DNA of 64,000 nt from contig JAUKUA010000006.1 of assembly GCA_030549175.1 (NCBI GenBank), positions 2,232,001 through 2,296,000 of the forward strand, written 5' to 3'. The translations under genes were made by a program, and so were the position numbers. The stretch comes from Lasiosphaeris hirsuta (lineage: Eukaryota > Ascomycota > Sordariomycetes > Sordariales > Lasiosphaeriaceae). Below the pieces are notes generated by a model that made no database searches, had not been told where the DNA came from, and was given only the letters and a program-made list of their open reading frames with translations. This document shows positions 43,131 to 55,352 of the stretch, in pieces (positions within the stretch are counted from its first letter, which is position 1; every line of letters begins with the position of its first letter).

Positions 43131-44654
43131 ATGCCCCCTCTTTCAACTCTCCCAACCGAGACGCTCTGCACCATCGTTACCTACCTCGACCCTGTCTCGC
43201 TCATTTCCCTGTCGCAAACGTCGCGTGCATTCCGACTGCTCATAAGCCCGGACCACTCCCACTTCGTCCAGCGACTGCTCGCGCTTGAGCTTTTGCCCAA
43301 ATTCGGCGGCATCGCCCCGCGCTTCCGTTCACGCGACAACAACCTCACTCCGCCATGGGACGATGCTGTGTGGCAGTTCAACAAGTATGCCTGCGCAAAA
43401 TGCTTGAGGCTTCGTTCGCACATGATGTTTGACAACCACTCCATCCTCCGCCTAAAATTGAGGAAGCCTCCGCCCAACAGTTACGAGGCCAACAAGTTGA
43501 CCGACTGGGAGCCACTGGAGCTGAGGGACAAGCCCGCGCATTTCCGTCGGGCCGAGGCGCGCGCGAACGAAGAGCGCAAGGCCTCAATCGAACTACGGCT
43601 CCACTACCAGTGGGCCTTTGAGGGTAGATATCCCACGCAATGGGGTTCGCCGCCCGGCTGGCCAGGCACAGAGGGGCGACATCCATTCGAGAGGGTCAAC
43701 CAAGATCTTGTCGATGCCAGAGTTGAAATTGCAGAACAGCCCCTTTGCGGCACTGCACGCCACAAGCGTTTGTGCAATAGCTGTCGCGTGCTGGTCTGGC
43801 AATATGCAAGACCGACGTCATCACACTTGGGACCTCCACGGGAACCTATAGTCAAAAGCCGCAAGCTTCGCTTTCACGATGCCTTTTCAAGGTGCTTTCC
43901 TGGCCTCCTCGATCCGCTGCCGAGTGACAAACTCCCGAGGCTCTACAAAGTGGGCAGGGAATCGGGAAAGGACTGCCTGTTCACACTTTACACGGCGCCC
44001 TGCCAGTCTTGCCAGGTCTGGCACGAGATCACAGCCTATCGTGTCTACCCCGAATCCCCGGAATGGACGCCACACGGTCTCACCTCACTAGAGTCACGGT
44101 GTGAGGGTCTTTGGCCAGTTTGGTGCAACCGCTGTATCATCCGCAAGATTGGGCGCAAAGAGTTGGCTGGCAGGCTATCGCATGAAGCCACCGGGTTAGC
44201 GGAACGGTCTCTGAGGGAAACCCAGCTCCGCCTCAACTTCGGCTGGCCATTCCTTTTCGGGGACTTTTATGAGAACAATGGCGGGTCCTTGGGGAAACTC
44301 CACCCGTTGGCCGCCAGGGAGATCCTCGATGGTCTCGGGTTTGAAGTCAACAACGCTCTAGTCAACACGGTCGAGTTTAGCTCCACTTCCATGCCAGATC
44401 TACTTCGTCGAGTTCACCGCTTCCGGCAGTTCATATATCACGAGGCAGCGCCCGATGTCCGGGAAAACATGATGCAAAGCTGGTTTCGAATGTGGGCTGA
44501 AGATTATGAGCTCAACGCCGCTTGCTTTTTTCGAACTTTGGATATCATCAAAAAGATATCTGAGGATGAAAGCCTGCTGCTCAATTACGCGCTTGAGAGG
44601 ACTCTTTATCGAGCTTCACGACCAGATAGTCATTTCAACCGCGGCGAGTCATGA
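43131..44654 (+). CDS. F-box protein
   Basis: An uninterrupted frame of 507 residues. The N-terminus is an F-box: LSTLPTETLCTIVTYLDPVS, then LISLSQTSRAFRLLIS (about residues 4-40). The rest is typical of the fungal F-box group with paired Cys: CAKCLRLRSHMMFD, LCNSCRVLVW, APCQSCQVWHE and VWCNRCIIRK, which may bind zinc. No LRR, WD40 or Kelch repeat is seen. F-box proteins link substrates to SCF ubiquitin ligases; the target here is unknown. The start is the first ATG of the frame and directly precedes the F-box. The gene has no introns and codon use like its neighbours. Confidence 0.82.
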   Translation: MPPLSTLPTETLCTIVTYLDPVSLISLSQTSRAFRLLISPDHSHFVQRLLALELLPKFGGIAPRFRSRDNNLTPPWDDAVWQFNKYACAKCLRLRSHMMFDNHSILRLKLRKPPPNSYEANKLTDWEPLELRDKPAHFRRAEARANEERKASIELRLHYQWAFEGRYPTQWGSPPGWPGTEGRHPFERVNQDLVDARVEIAEQPLCGTARHKRLCNSCRVLVWQYARPTSSHLGPPREPIVKSRKLRFHDAFSRCFPGLLDPLPSDKLPRLYKVGRESGKDCLFTLYTAPCQSCQVWHEITAYRVYPESPEWTPHGLTSLESRCEGLWPVWCNRCIIRKIGRKELAGRLSHEATGLAERSLRETQLRLNFGWPFLFGDFYENNGGSLGKLHPLAAREILDGLGFEVNNALVNTVEFSSTSMPDLLRRVHRFRQFIYHEAAPDVRENMMQSWFRMWAEDYELNAACFFRTLDIIKKISEDESLLLNYALERTLYRASRPDSHFNRGES

Positions 44655-44768
44655 TGGGATTCACAGCATGATGGACTAAACCTTCCTGTGGACCCTACCC
44701 CCCAGTTTCATAATATTGTGTCAGTAGCTGCAGCTGGAGTCTAACTACATCGTCAGCCCGTCGGATAG

Positions 44769-45400
44769 TTCCTGAAGCCGCTCACTCTCTTCATAGACAA
44801 AGTCTTGGTCGATGTCAAGCCTGAGATTCTCGAGGCCATCGCGAGTACCTGCAGAGCTATGAGTGATGATGCTAGCAGCGAGGATGAGGGTAATGATGAT
44901 GATGGCAACGATGGGGAACCTGATGAGTCGCTGAGCTTGTTTTCTCTCTCTCCCTCTAGGCTTCGACCATAAGATGTGTCGCGGAGAAACGCTTGAGGAT
45001 ATCGGATGCAGAGCCTACTAACCCCCCGAGGCTCGCGCGTCTCCGACCACATCTATAACTCCTTACAGCAAAAGATCCCGAGCTCCCAGGATGCGGACAA
45101 ATAGTTCACAATTTCTTCATCGACATACTGTCACAGAATGCTTTGGTCAAAAGGGTTTATTTGCTGAAGCTATTCTGTATGTGGAACCCTCTCTGGTGGG
45201 TGGGCCTGGCACTCTTCTGGTGTTGCGGCTTCCGGTCGCCCCTTCACCGTGATTGTTTGCGCCGGCGCCCGTTGAAGGATGAAATGTTCGACGTTGAAGG
45301 CGATGAAGGTGTTTACAAGGATACGTTACTTGTACTGATCAGAGGGCGAGGGATGGTGGGGGGTTTGGTAATTGATCAATTGAAGCCTGGCCGTCTCTGA
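44769..45400 (+). pseudogene. Coding-like remnant, family unknown
   Basis: Two plus-strand frames look like protein rather than chance. The first (44769-44972) reads FLKPLTLFIDKVLVDVKPEI, LEAIASTCRAM, then a strongly acidic stretch SDDASSEDEGNDDDGNDGE. The second (about 45060-45400) reads DPELPGCGQIVHNFFIDILS, QNALVKRVYLL and a hydrophobic stretch MWNPLWWVGLALFWCCGF. Each is closed by stops on both sides, and neither has a convincing start. They could be exons of one gene or a broken gene. I do not recognise the family and assign no function. Confidence 0.3.
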
Positions 45401-45500
45401 CCAGAGTTATGCGGTTCTAATGACCCTGGTCCATCGATCCGACGACCACTCCACTGCTCTAACAGAAACCTATCAACACCCACCGGCATCAACCAAGCAC

Positions 45501-47403
45501 CTAAACCTTGAGTTCGTCATGGAAAACCTCAGTCGTGTATTTCTCACCTGTGGCCGTGGTCCCCACGGAGGTGGTGGGATGACCAATGCATAATAAATGC
45601 TTGCGGAATCCCCTCGCGGGTAAACGGGCCTCGAACTGAACAAATATACTTTTAGCAAAGGCTTGCAGTCAGTCGGCATACGGGCAAATAACATACCATC
45701 TCGTCAATCTCTTCAAGCGTGCGATCCTTGACTTCGGGGAGGAAGAAGTACACCCAGAGACTTCAAAGGTCAGCCCAATGAACCACTTCATAGATGTGTG
45801 TCACTCACGCGGAAATCCAGCAAGAGGGCGCCCAGATGTACCCATACTTTGGCCCCCAGCCGAGGGATTCCGGGTTGATGAAATAAGGCGCAGTGAACGT
45901 CGTCAACCAGGCGGCAAAGAAGCCCACAGCAGTAGCCAGCCCAAAAGTGTAGGACCGGAGACGTTGCGAAGGCAGCTCACCACCTGAGATCCAGGCGTAC
46001 GTCGCGATCATACCCTCGGAGGAAGGTCAGCATGAAAAACCGACACAGAACAACAAGGAGAAGCGTACGTTGTACCCCATGATGTACACGACAGCGAGTG
46101 CCACAATCGCTTTGCCAGTAGACTGCGCCGATGGGTTGACGTGGTACACCACGGCAGTGAGCAGCTGCGAGATACCGCAAATGATGAGGCCGGTGGTGAG
46201 GAATACGCGCCGACGACCGTAGTGCGTGATGACGGCACTGTTGATCAGGATTGCGACGATGCCGATGGCGTTGAGAATGCACGAGTTCTCGAACGCATCG
46301 CCAATTCCCGCCATTTGGAAGAAGTATGTGCCGTACGCTATCGTCGTCGTCAGTGCCGGGCCCTGCTGCCAGGGGGGAGAATGGAACTTTACCGATCATG
46401 TACATGGCACCTGAGGCACCTTGCACAGTCAGCCCACAAACAGCCAGAATTGTTCTCCTTCGGTCCACCGGGTCTCTAAACATATCCATGACGGCCACGC
46501 TATGTTCACGGTCACTCTCGGCGTCGATGGCGAGCTGGATGTCGGTGATCTCAGCATCGATGTCAGAGTCCGTGCCAGGGCGATGCCACCGGAGCGCTTT
46601 GCGCGCTTGCTCGACTCTTCCCTTGGACATGAGCCATCGCGGTGACTCGGGGATGAAGAAGATGCTCAGGGAAAGCAGCACTGGGACGATGTAGATCAGC
46701 CCAAGGGGGATGAGATATGAATTGGGCCCGTCGATCTTGGCGGTGAAGTTGTCGACAATAGTTCCCACGAGAGCGCCGAAGGACGTCCAGACCTGGAAAG
46801 ACGAGATCATGAGGCCGCGGTATCTAGCAGGCGAGCACTCCTGGATGTAGAGCTGGGCAAAGGTCATGTACATGCCGTTGGCGAGGCCGAGCAGCGTGCG
46901 TCCTGCATACAATCCGCCGATATTTGTGGTCGTCATCATGATGATGTTGGATGCAACGCATAGGAGACTAGCCAACCATATCGTTGTCTTGCGGCCGATG
47001 AAAGTGGCGATCGGGCCAGCGCATGAGGAGCTGACGAAGGCGCCCAGCGTCATGAGGGAGGATATTAGCTGTTGGCGCTCGGTCGACAGGTTCCATCCTG
47101 TGGGGAGATCCGGCGCCTGGTATCCGAATATCTGGCCAAGGGTCAGTCATTCTAATTACATCCTGCTATGCATGAGGTCTTAGTTGCTCAGGGGAGACGA
47201 CGAACCTTGAGAAAGCCGACCATGGCTTGTAGGCCGCCAATGAGACCGAAGTCAAGGCCGTACTGGAATGGGCACATGGACATGAGAGTGCATGCCGCAA
47301 GGCACTTCCAATGGTCCTTGATCCTCCATTGTTGGTCCTCGATCAGCTCAGGGGGGGACTTGGTGCTGGTGGGCGAAGTAGACTTCTCCATTACATCAGC
47401 CAT
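45501..47403 (-). CDS. MFS sugar transporter
   Basis: Exons 47403-47206, 47131-46393, 46337-46069, 46014-45809, 45760-45697 and 45635-45501 keep one frame of 536 residues; the five introns are 48-74 nt. It is a sugar porter of the major facilitator superfamily: FQYGLDFGLIGGLQAMVGFL, PIATFIGRKTTIWLASLL, YAGRTLLGLANGMYMTFAQL, YIQECSPARYRGLMISSFQV, the PESPRWL signature, THYGRRRVFLTTGL, and the end motif LPEVKDRTLEEIDEMFEARL formed across the last splice. Twelve helices are expected in the plasma membrane. The variant features are like the fungal alpha-glucoside/quinate branches, but the substrate is open. It is divergent from the P450 gene across 1.5 kb. Confidence 0.88.
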
Positions 47404-48926
47404 TCTCGACTATTTTGAAAGGAAATAGAGAGAGAGAGTCTTTCTCCTCAGCCAATTCAAAAGACTCCAGGTGGGTAAAATGCCACACGATAGTAGATGG
47501 TCTTTATGGACTGTCCCTAAAATGGTACACGGGTGGCGGGATTTGGAGATGCTACAACACAGGGTGCGAGAATGGGGAGAATGATCGTCACTGGAGTAGT
47601 ATACGTTCCGTCCTCCACGCGTCGTCTTTATACAAAGGCAAACATCCATCCTTCCCATGGCAACTGGTATCACTCATGACTACGGCGAGAGCTCGTCGTC
47701 ATGCACGACGATACTTTTGGCATCTTCCAACCATATCCGCAACTAGCGAACGCTCCATGGCACACGGCGCTGGACGAGATCCGATCGTCGTGGATTGCGG
47801 CTTGGCGGCACGAGTACACGACCACTACAAGACACTACGACCTCATGGCAATGTCGTCTCCAAGGAGGGTGGGCCGGGTACTCTGGCACGTTGGGTTGCA
47901 TCGTGGCAGTAGTCCAATATTGAAGGCACGCGGGGAAGGCTTCTCTACCTAATCAAAATTAATCTAGAGAACTGCCGTCGCCAATCCATTCATTCTGGTG
48001 CCCCTCGAGCAAACTTGATGTTGGAGTTGGTCATGCTGCTGGGATCAGGGATATCAACAGGGATGCCAGAATCTGGGGAAGAACAAGGCGGGCTCCATAT
48101 GCGGTCCCGCCACGATTCCGACGACTGCACGCCAAGGCATTGCCCAGGTCGTGGAAGCGCTATCCATGCATCGCAGGCGGAACGGTAGAGGCTAGCATTC
48201 GCAAACGGACGGATATGCGACAGTGTCGCGGCCTCCTGGCGCTTTGGGTGGATGGATGCCGTTCTCCGAGACAATGCGACGCTCCCCCCTTTAGGTCTAG
48301 ATAAAAAACCATCGTTGCTTCTTTCACTGACCCCAAAAATCCTTCTTTTTCCCCTCACGGGCTTCCCCGCCGCCAACCGGCAAGTTTTGTTCTGGCAAGG
48401 CAAAGTAGTAGGTATGCAGTTGGTATTCCTTGGCCCAAGGAACATGGAAAGTAGCTCATTGCTCACTGGCTCTCTATTTGACCATTCGTTTGGCGAGCCC
48501 GCAGGAGAGCTAGTTCGCTGGGCTTGACTCCTTGCATCACCGCCACGGCCCTCGATTTGATCTTGTGTTGCTCCTCGCCATCCCCGCCCTGCATGAAGAG
48601 GCTTGGCTTGATCGAGCTCTACCGGCCTGTAGATTTGTCACCGAGAATCTCCCGACCCGTTGTCGGCTTAGGACTGCGCGGGCACCTTGCTCTCTTCGCT
48701 GGCCTTCTCTCCCCCCTTGTGACTTCCCCTCGGCAGGCCATGTCTCTCCCCTTGATCTTAAGCTCTTTTACCCAGCCGCCGGTTCAACCACAGGACGCGC
48801 TTAGAGGGTCGTGTCTATTCTCCCACCACCAGCCCCCGAGCAGCAATCTAGGCGACTGTAGCATCGACTGCGCGCTCGCTAGTCACCGGGATCAACGCGA
48901 TTGGAAGCACCCAGCAGGAAAAAAAA
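47404..48926. promoter_or_regulatory. Divergent promoter region, MFS porter / P450
   Basis: About 1.5 kb between two divergent starts. Open frames at 47415-47912 and 48524-49165 have no family resemblance, and the latter overlaps the P450 start. I see no gene here and no regulatory motif I would defend. Confidence 0.4.
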
Positions 48927-50842
48927 ATGCTCTCGGACCGGCTGGTTCTCGACAACCTCTCCCTTCTCAGGGTGCAGGCGGCCGTCGCCGAGGTCGGGAC
49001 GCTCAATGTCTTGCTCGCATTCCTGGCCGTTGCGGCCACGGCGCTCGTCGCCGACTACGCCCGCATGCTCTATTTGAGATCGAAGATGCCGCCCGGCCCG
49101 TTTCCGTATCCAATCATCGGCAACACCTACTCTCTGCCCGAGAACAAACCGTGGATCTACTTTGAGGAGCTGTCCAAATACTACAAGACGCCGCTGATCA
49201 CGTTTTGGATTGGCCGGTAAGCTCCCTCCCGTCAATGTCTCCGATCCGGTGCCGGGCGCTAAAGTTCCATGCAGAAACCCGACGGTGTGGATTAACGATG
49301 CGTGGGCTGCCCACGAGATATTCGAGAAGAAGGCACAGATCTACGCCTCCCGCCCGCGCATGGTGGTCTTTGGCGAGCTGGGCGGGGGACAGTCCAGTCT
49401 CGTGACGATGCGGATTCGCAACAACGAGGAGCGCGACCACTGGCGCGTCCATCGCAAGCTGATGCACTTGGGCGTCGGCGTGCAGTCCGTCCGCGGCTAT
49501 CGCGCCATCCAAAACAACGAGAGCAAAATCGTTGCTCTGGACTTCCTGCGCGAGCCCAAGGAGTACGTCAAGCACCTTGAAAGATATGCCACGAGCGTTG
49601 TCTCCATCATCGGGTTTGGCCGCAGGGTGGCGAGCTACAATGACCCTATTATCACCGAGGTCATTGCGTTGATGCAGCTTGCTGCTGACCTGAACGTGCC
49701 TGGAAAGTCGTTCCCGATGTTGCTAGAGACATTCCCAAGTAAGAGGCCCCCTCCCCGCCCCCCCCCCTCTTCCCCGCCCCTGATATTTCCACGCGCGTGT
49801 GCTGACCTCTGTAGTTCTTGCCAAATTCCCGCGCTCCATGCCTTGGTTCAGAGGGCTCGGCACTCGCAACCAAAAAGGTGGCCACTACTTCTTCCACTCT
49901 CTGGCCGAGGAGGCCATTGAGCAATACGACCAAAAGCCCCCTGCACAGCAAGCAGCCATGCCGACTCCGTATGTCAAGACGCTGTTCGGCGAGGCAGACA
50001 AGTACAACCTCTCTTCGGCCGAGCTGTCAAGTCTCACGGCCAACCTCTTCGGCGCCGGCTCCGACACATCTTCCAGCACTCTCATCACGTTTGTTCTGGC
50101 ATGTTGCGCCTTCCCCGAAACCGTGAAGCGCGCACAAAAAGAGCTCGACGCTGTGGTCGGCTCCGGCCGTTCGCCCCACTGGGACGACTCACCCAATCTG
50201 CCGTACATGAACGCCTTTGTCAAGGAGGTCCTCCGCTGGCGCAGCGTCGCCATCATCGGCGGACAGCCACACTCGCCGACCCAGGACGACAGCTACAACG
50301 GGTGGCTGATCCCGGCGGGGTCGTGGGTCCAGGGCAACGTCTGGGCGATCCACCACCACGACCGCGAGTTCCCGGAGCCCGACCGGTTCTACCCGGACCG
50401 CTACCTCGAGGGCAACGAGCTCCACCGGCCGTTCCCCGGCGACAAGGGGTACATGACCTTTGGCTGGGGCCGGCGCGTGTGCAGCGGGCAGGCGCTGGCC
50501 GAGCAGGGGACGTGGATCACGGTCGCGCGCCTGGTCTGGGGGTTCAATATCCGCAAGGCGAGGGATCCCCAGACGGGTAAGGAGATGAGCGTGGATATCT
50601 TTGCGTATACCAATGGGTTGAACATGCGCCCGCTGCCTTTCAAGTGCGAGATCACTCCGCGATCGGAAGAGATTAGGAGCTCAATTGTGAGAGAGGGCGA
50701 ACAGGCACTGGATGACCTCAAAATCCACGACGGGGAGAGCAAGTATCGGATGAGCACATACTACCAACAGGAGAAGAAGAAGTTGGCGGCGGAGCCGATA
50801 TTGGACGAGCAAGGAAACGTCAAGATTGTAAATGTGAAGTGA
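48927..50842 (+). CDS. Cytochrome P450 monooxygenase (first of two)
   Basis: Exons 48927-49216, 49275-49738 and 49815-50842 encode 593 residues; the introns are 58 and 76 nt. An N-terminal helix (LNVLLAFLAVAATALVADYA, about residues 32-51) anchors it in the ER, followed by the Pro-rich hinge MPPGPFPYPIIGN. Signature elements are the I-helix AGSDTSSS, the K-helix E-x-x-R in KEVLRWR, FPEPDRFYPDRYLEG and the heme loop FGWGRRVCSGQ with the ligand Cys near residue 473. After the heme domain comes a long charged tail of about 60 residues (REGEQALDDLKIHDGESKYR and onward), and about 30 residues precede the anchor, so the protein is longer than most microsomal P450s (around 500). Substrate unknown. 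Neighbouring aromatic-acid genes make a role in aromatic metabolism possible. Confidence 0.88.
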
Positions 50843-51966
50843 GAGAAAGAGTCCACCGCGAGGAGTTGGCTTGTTGGTGGTTGGTTCATAGCGCGTCTGG
50901 TTCTGTCGTCATGCACTCGGAGTCGGTGATTTGATGTGCTTTACGCGCAAGTCTGGATTGGATTTGATATGAGGTGGAAATAATATCTAGAAATCGAACC
51001 ATTTACGATTTGGTTGGACCATTTTTATCACCATGCCCAAGATCTCAATGAAATTCGCTCCGTATTGTGTGGTCTATTACTTCACCAGCGGCCCAGACAC
51101 CACGGGCACCCACACAAGATCTCTCCACACGCAACGGCAAAACATGGAGTAGCCGTTGACATTTGGCGAAACACTTCTCTACCAGTTACGCGTGCATGAG
51201 CGTTTAGAGCCTTACTGGGTTGTATGTCCCCCCAGAGGCGTCGTAAACGTCTAGCGGAAAATGAAATCCCCATTCGCAGGCCAGACGTCAGGCGACCAAA
51301 TAAGGATGAAGTCCAACAACCCGGTCAGCAGTCAGGCGACTTGGCTTGGCAAGGCCAGGTCCTCATATCTGCCGTCCTAACTTCGCCCCACGATGGGAAA
51401 TAACTGGCGTGTTAGGGCGATGTTCAGCCGCGTTTGACGCCGTGCGGGGGAGACCGAGAGCGAGTTGCTGCCCCCGCACCTCGCCGCTGATGACATTCGA
51501 CGCGCCGATTCGGCAGATGGGGAGAATGGAAAGGGACGGGTGAGCGGGCAGTCCCCATGTGCCAACCGGCATAGCCTGATGTTGACGACCCACGTCCCGC
51601 AACACCACCTGGATAACGAATGGATAACCAATGCGAGCAGCGCTCAGAAGGGGAGAATGTGTGACCGAACCCCCGAATCCCGTGCCTGACTTAAGAAGTG
51701 GTGCAACCACTCATCGTTGATATTACCGCGTCTCCTTTTCGGCTGATATCATTACGTCGGCCGTGGCATTTCCAATACCTAGGTAATCCCAATCTCACTC
51801 GGGGATCCCTACCTTGACCTTGTCTTACGCGCTGCTACACGCACCTCACTTCCCCAACGAGAGCCTGCAGTCTGACCCCTCCCGAACCCTCCCCCCCCCC
51901 CCCCCCCCCCGGCAATAGGGGCACCAAGCTTGACATCACCACAAACGGGGATAATAATTAGACGCA
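50843..51966. other. Intergenic with poly-C tract
   Basis: About 1.1 kb between the P450 stop and the monooxygenase start. Holds a 20-C run at 51891-51910, 56 nt before the ATG. Frames seen are unsupported. Confidence 0.5.
51891..51910. repeat. Poly-C tract (20 nt)
   Basis: Longest G/C mononucleotide run in the window. It lies in the proximal promoter or leader of the FAD monooxygenase gene. Confidence 0.95.
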
Positions 51967-53340
51967 ATGTCTGCCCCCAAGACGGGCATCAAGGTGGTGA
52001 TAGTTGGCGCCGGCTTTGGCGGTCTCACGGCCGCCATTGAGTGCCATCGACACGGCCACGACGTCGAGATTTACGAGAACTTTCCCGAACTCAAAGTTCT
52101 GGGCGACATTATCTCGTTTGGCGCCAACGGCGGGCGCATCTTCAACCGGTGGTCTGACGGCGCGATTGCGCGAAAGTTGCGCTCGCTCAGCATCGACCTG
52201 ACCGAGTACGGCTTCCGCATCCATAAGTACGACACGGGCGAGGTCGTCTACCACCAGAAGAACACACCTCAAAACCCCGAGGCGCCCGTCTTCAACGGCC
52301 ACCGCGGCGAGCTGCACGAGGTCGTCTTCAACTATGCGCGCGACGAGCTCGGGATCCCCATCCACCTAAACCAACAAGTCAACGAGTACTTTGAGGAGCC
52401 CGACCGCGCCGGCATCGTTCTCACGAGCGGCGAGAAAATATATGGCGACATTGTCATTGGCGCCGATGGTGTTCGCTCCAAGGCACGCGAGCTCGTGCTC
52501 GGCTACGTCGACAAGCCTAAGAGCAGCGGCTACGCCGTGTGGCGCGCCTGGTTCTCCAACAAGGACATGATCAAGGACCCGCGTACCAAGGAGTTCGTCG
52601 AGAACGGCGACACCTTCAACGGCTGGATTGGTCCCGATGTTCACTTCCTCTTCAGCACTATCAAGGGCGGAAAGGATTGCTGCTGGGTGCTGACGCACCG
52701 CGACGAGCACGACATTGACGAGTCGTGGTCCTTCCCCGGGAAGCTCGAGGAGGTGTACGAGGTGCTCGAAGGCTGGGACCCCATCTGCCGCGCCATTGTC
52801 GAGAAGACGCCGAGCCTGGTTGACTGGAAGCTGGTCTACCGAGATCCTCTGCCGACGTGGGTCAGCAAGCACGCCCGTATTCTGTTGCTTGGCGACGCGG
52901 CGCATCCTTTCCTGCCTACCAGCGCACAGGGCGCCACCCAGGCTATGGAAGACGGTGTCACGATCGCTGTTTGTCTCAGGAGGGGTGGAAAGGACGGGGT
53001 GCCTTTCGCAGTAAAGGCGCATCAAGTGATTCGGTAAGTGCTCCTGCCCAGAATAGCTGTCAGTCATTTCGTATGCCAACACCCTTGAAGATATGACCGC
53101 GTGCGCGCAGTGCAGAAGACGGGTGAGTCAACCCGCGACAGATGGCATAAGACGGACTGGAAGAAGGTCGCCGAGGACCCCGAAAGTATTGCTTTCCGCC
53201 GCGAGGACTGGATCCACGAGCATGACGCCGAGAATTACGCTGAAGAGGTGTTTGATGGCATCCTCAAGAAACTTGCCGAGCCTCAGAGCGTAGAAGGAGG
53301 CGATTCGTTGCCCTCGGGCCCGACGCCTGTGGCTGTGTAG
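51967..53340 (+). CDS. FAD-dependent monooxygenase, salicylate-hydroxylase-like
   Basis: Exons 51967-53033 and 53091-53340 encode 438 residues, the normal length for group A flavin hydroxylases. Motifs are IKVVIVGAGFGGLTAAIECH (FAD-binding G-x-G-x-x-G, residues 14-19), VIGADGVRSKAREL (DG motif, near 165) and LLLGDAAHPFLPTSAQGATQ (GD motif, near 308). The splice restores VIRYDRVRAVQKTGE. Family members use NAD(P)H and O2 to hydroxylate aromatic acids; salicylate 1-hydroxylase converts salicylate to catechol with loss of CO2. Next to a dihydroxybenzoate decarboxylase and an aldehyde dehydrogenase this role is likely, but 3-hydroxylation (giving 2,3-dihydroxybenzoate) is equally compatible with the context. 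No signal peptide; cytosolic. It is convergent with the aldehyde dehydrogenase gene. Confidence 0.87.
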
Positions 53341-53781
53341 AAGATGTGCGCGATTGCGATGGGTCGGTTTCGGCATGGAAGGCGTATGGTGGTTGGTGTA
53401 AATATCAGAACCTATTATTATTCGTCAACAATGGAAGCTGGAGAGCTTGACACCCAAACTGCGTAGTGTTGTTTCTATGTCACACAGGGGCTTGCAACAC
53501 AGTGGATGAATTCTTAAATTTGCAAAATATCGGATGTCCTTGCATTTCGTCTAAATTCTGGAAGGAGGAGCCGCGCTCCAGCCGAAGGCGGAATCTTTGC
53601 TGTCCCTCGGCCCCCGTTCTGTGTTTCAGCATGGAGGAAAGAGCACACATACCTAAATACGGTACACATGCATTTTCTGCCATTGCGTCGACCATCCCTC
53701 CCCCAATGTGCAAGCAAACATTGATTTGGTCCCGTCTCATCCAAACGCAACATACGACACTGTCAGCGCCCCACTACTGAT
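53341..53781. other. Intergenic (convergent 3' ends)
   Basis: About 440 nt shared by the 3' ends of the monooxygenase (+) and the aldehyde dehydrogenase (-). No gene is seen. Confidence 0.55.
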
Positions 53782-55352
53782 CTACTCATCTTCTATCTGA
53801 ATGATAACACTCTTGACTTCTAAAAAGTTGTCCATGCTGTACAAAAGCCCCTCCCTACCCTGTCCACTCCCCTTGTACCCCCCAAAAGGCATGTCTCTCC
53901 CCGTCAAAGGACTTGTGCAGTTGATAGCGACGTATCCACTCTCGAGCGCCTTCGCAACCCTCATCGCACGATTGATATCCCGTGTGTACACGGAGGAATA
54001 CAGCCCAAACTCAGTATTATTGGCCTTGGCGATCACTTCCGCTTCGGTCTCAAAGGTGTTGATGTTGACCACGGGCCCGAACACCTCCTCCTTCATGATC
54101 CTGGCATCCTCCGGGGTGTCGAGGAAGACAGTCGGTTCGATGAAGAAACCCTTGGTGGTCTCCAGCTTCCCGACACCACCTACGGCAAGAGACCCGGTCT
54201 TTTTGCCCTCTTCGATAAATGCCAGCACGTTCTTGTACTGCACCTCGTCCGCCTGTGGGCCATGATTCGTTTCCTTCTCAAGCGGGTTGCCATCCCGAAC
54301 CGCAGAGAAACGCTTGGTAAAAGCCTCCACAAACTGCGGCGCGACACTCTTCTGCACGTAGATGCGCGAGTTGGCCATGCACACCTGGCCGCTGTTGGCC
54401 TGGATGCTGAACTGGGTCTGCTCGACGGCCTTGGCGAGGTTGGCGTCGTCGAACACGATGGCGGGCGACTTGCCGCCCAGCTCGAGGATCACCTTCTTGA
54501 GGTTGGTGCGCGCCGCCTCCTCCTGAATCAACCGTCCGGTTCGGCTGGACCCCGTAAAGGAGAGTGCGCGCACATCCATGTGCCGCGACAGGATCTGGCC
54601 CGAGGGCAGGCCATGCCCAGAGAGAACGTTGAACACGCCGGGTGGAAACCCAGCTTCGATAATCAGCTCGGCAATGCGTGCCACAGCCAGGGGCGCCTTC
54701 TCGCTCGACTTGACGACGACAGTGTTGCCAGTGATCAGGGCGGGGGCGGACTTGCTGGCGAAGAAGTGCACGGGGGCGTTCCACGGAATAATGAGCGCAA
54801 CCACACCATAGGGCTGTCGTAGCGTCATGGTGATGTGCTTCGGCGTGTTCACGCTCGCCTGCCCCTGAATTCTGGGCCATGCCTCAGCGTAGTGGTCGAA
54901 CTGGGATGCGGCCGAGTGGCCGTAATGGAAGCTCGATACTGGTAGACCCATCGAGATCGCCTCGAGCCGCGCGAGCTCGGCATTGTGTTGTCGGATCAGT
55001 GCTGCAAGCTTCTTGAGGCACGCGCTTCGCTTGGATGGGTCGGTAGCTGACCATTCCGGGAATGCAGCTTTTGCAGCAGCCACGGCCGCGTTGGTATCGT
55101 CTGCAGTTGCTTCGGGGACTGGCGAATTCGAAGGTTATCAGCTGCCAATCTCTTGTACTTGCGCCGTAGCTCACCATTCGCAGATATTTCGCGGGTCGCT
55201 GGGTTGTACACCGGGAATGTCTTTTTGTCTGACGCCTCAACCAGCTATTCGGCCCATCACGTACGTTAGCGACAGTTGAAAGGTCCTACAGACTTTGGGT
55301 CCCCCATTACCTCTCCATTAATGAGCATACGCGGGCCCAAAGGTCCAGCCAT
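53782..55352 (-). CDS. Aldehyde dehydrogenase
   Basis: Exons 55352-55311, 55244-55175 and 55118-53782 encode 482 residues; introns of 66 and 56 nt keep the frame. The two small 5' exons give MAGPLGPRMLINGE, then LVEASDKKTFPVYNPATREI, which begins the usual ALDH N-terminus. Signature parts are VVALIIPWNAPVHFFASKSA, GNTVVVKSSEKAPL, FTGSSRTGRLIQEEA, the catalytic Glu in LELGGKSP (about 249), the catalytic Cys in NSGQVCMANS (about 284), EEVFGPVVNINTF and PFGGYKGSGQGREG. It oxidises an aldehyde to the acid with NAD(P)+. The sequence resembles the salicylaldehyde/vanillin dehydrogenase branch more than betaine or acetaldehyde enzymes, but this is a judgement by eye. It shares a 707-nt divergent promoter with the decarboxylase gene. 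Confidence 0.88.
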
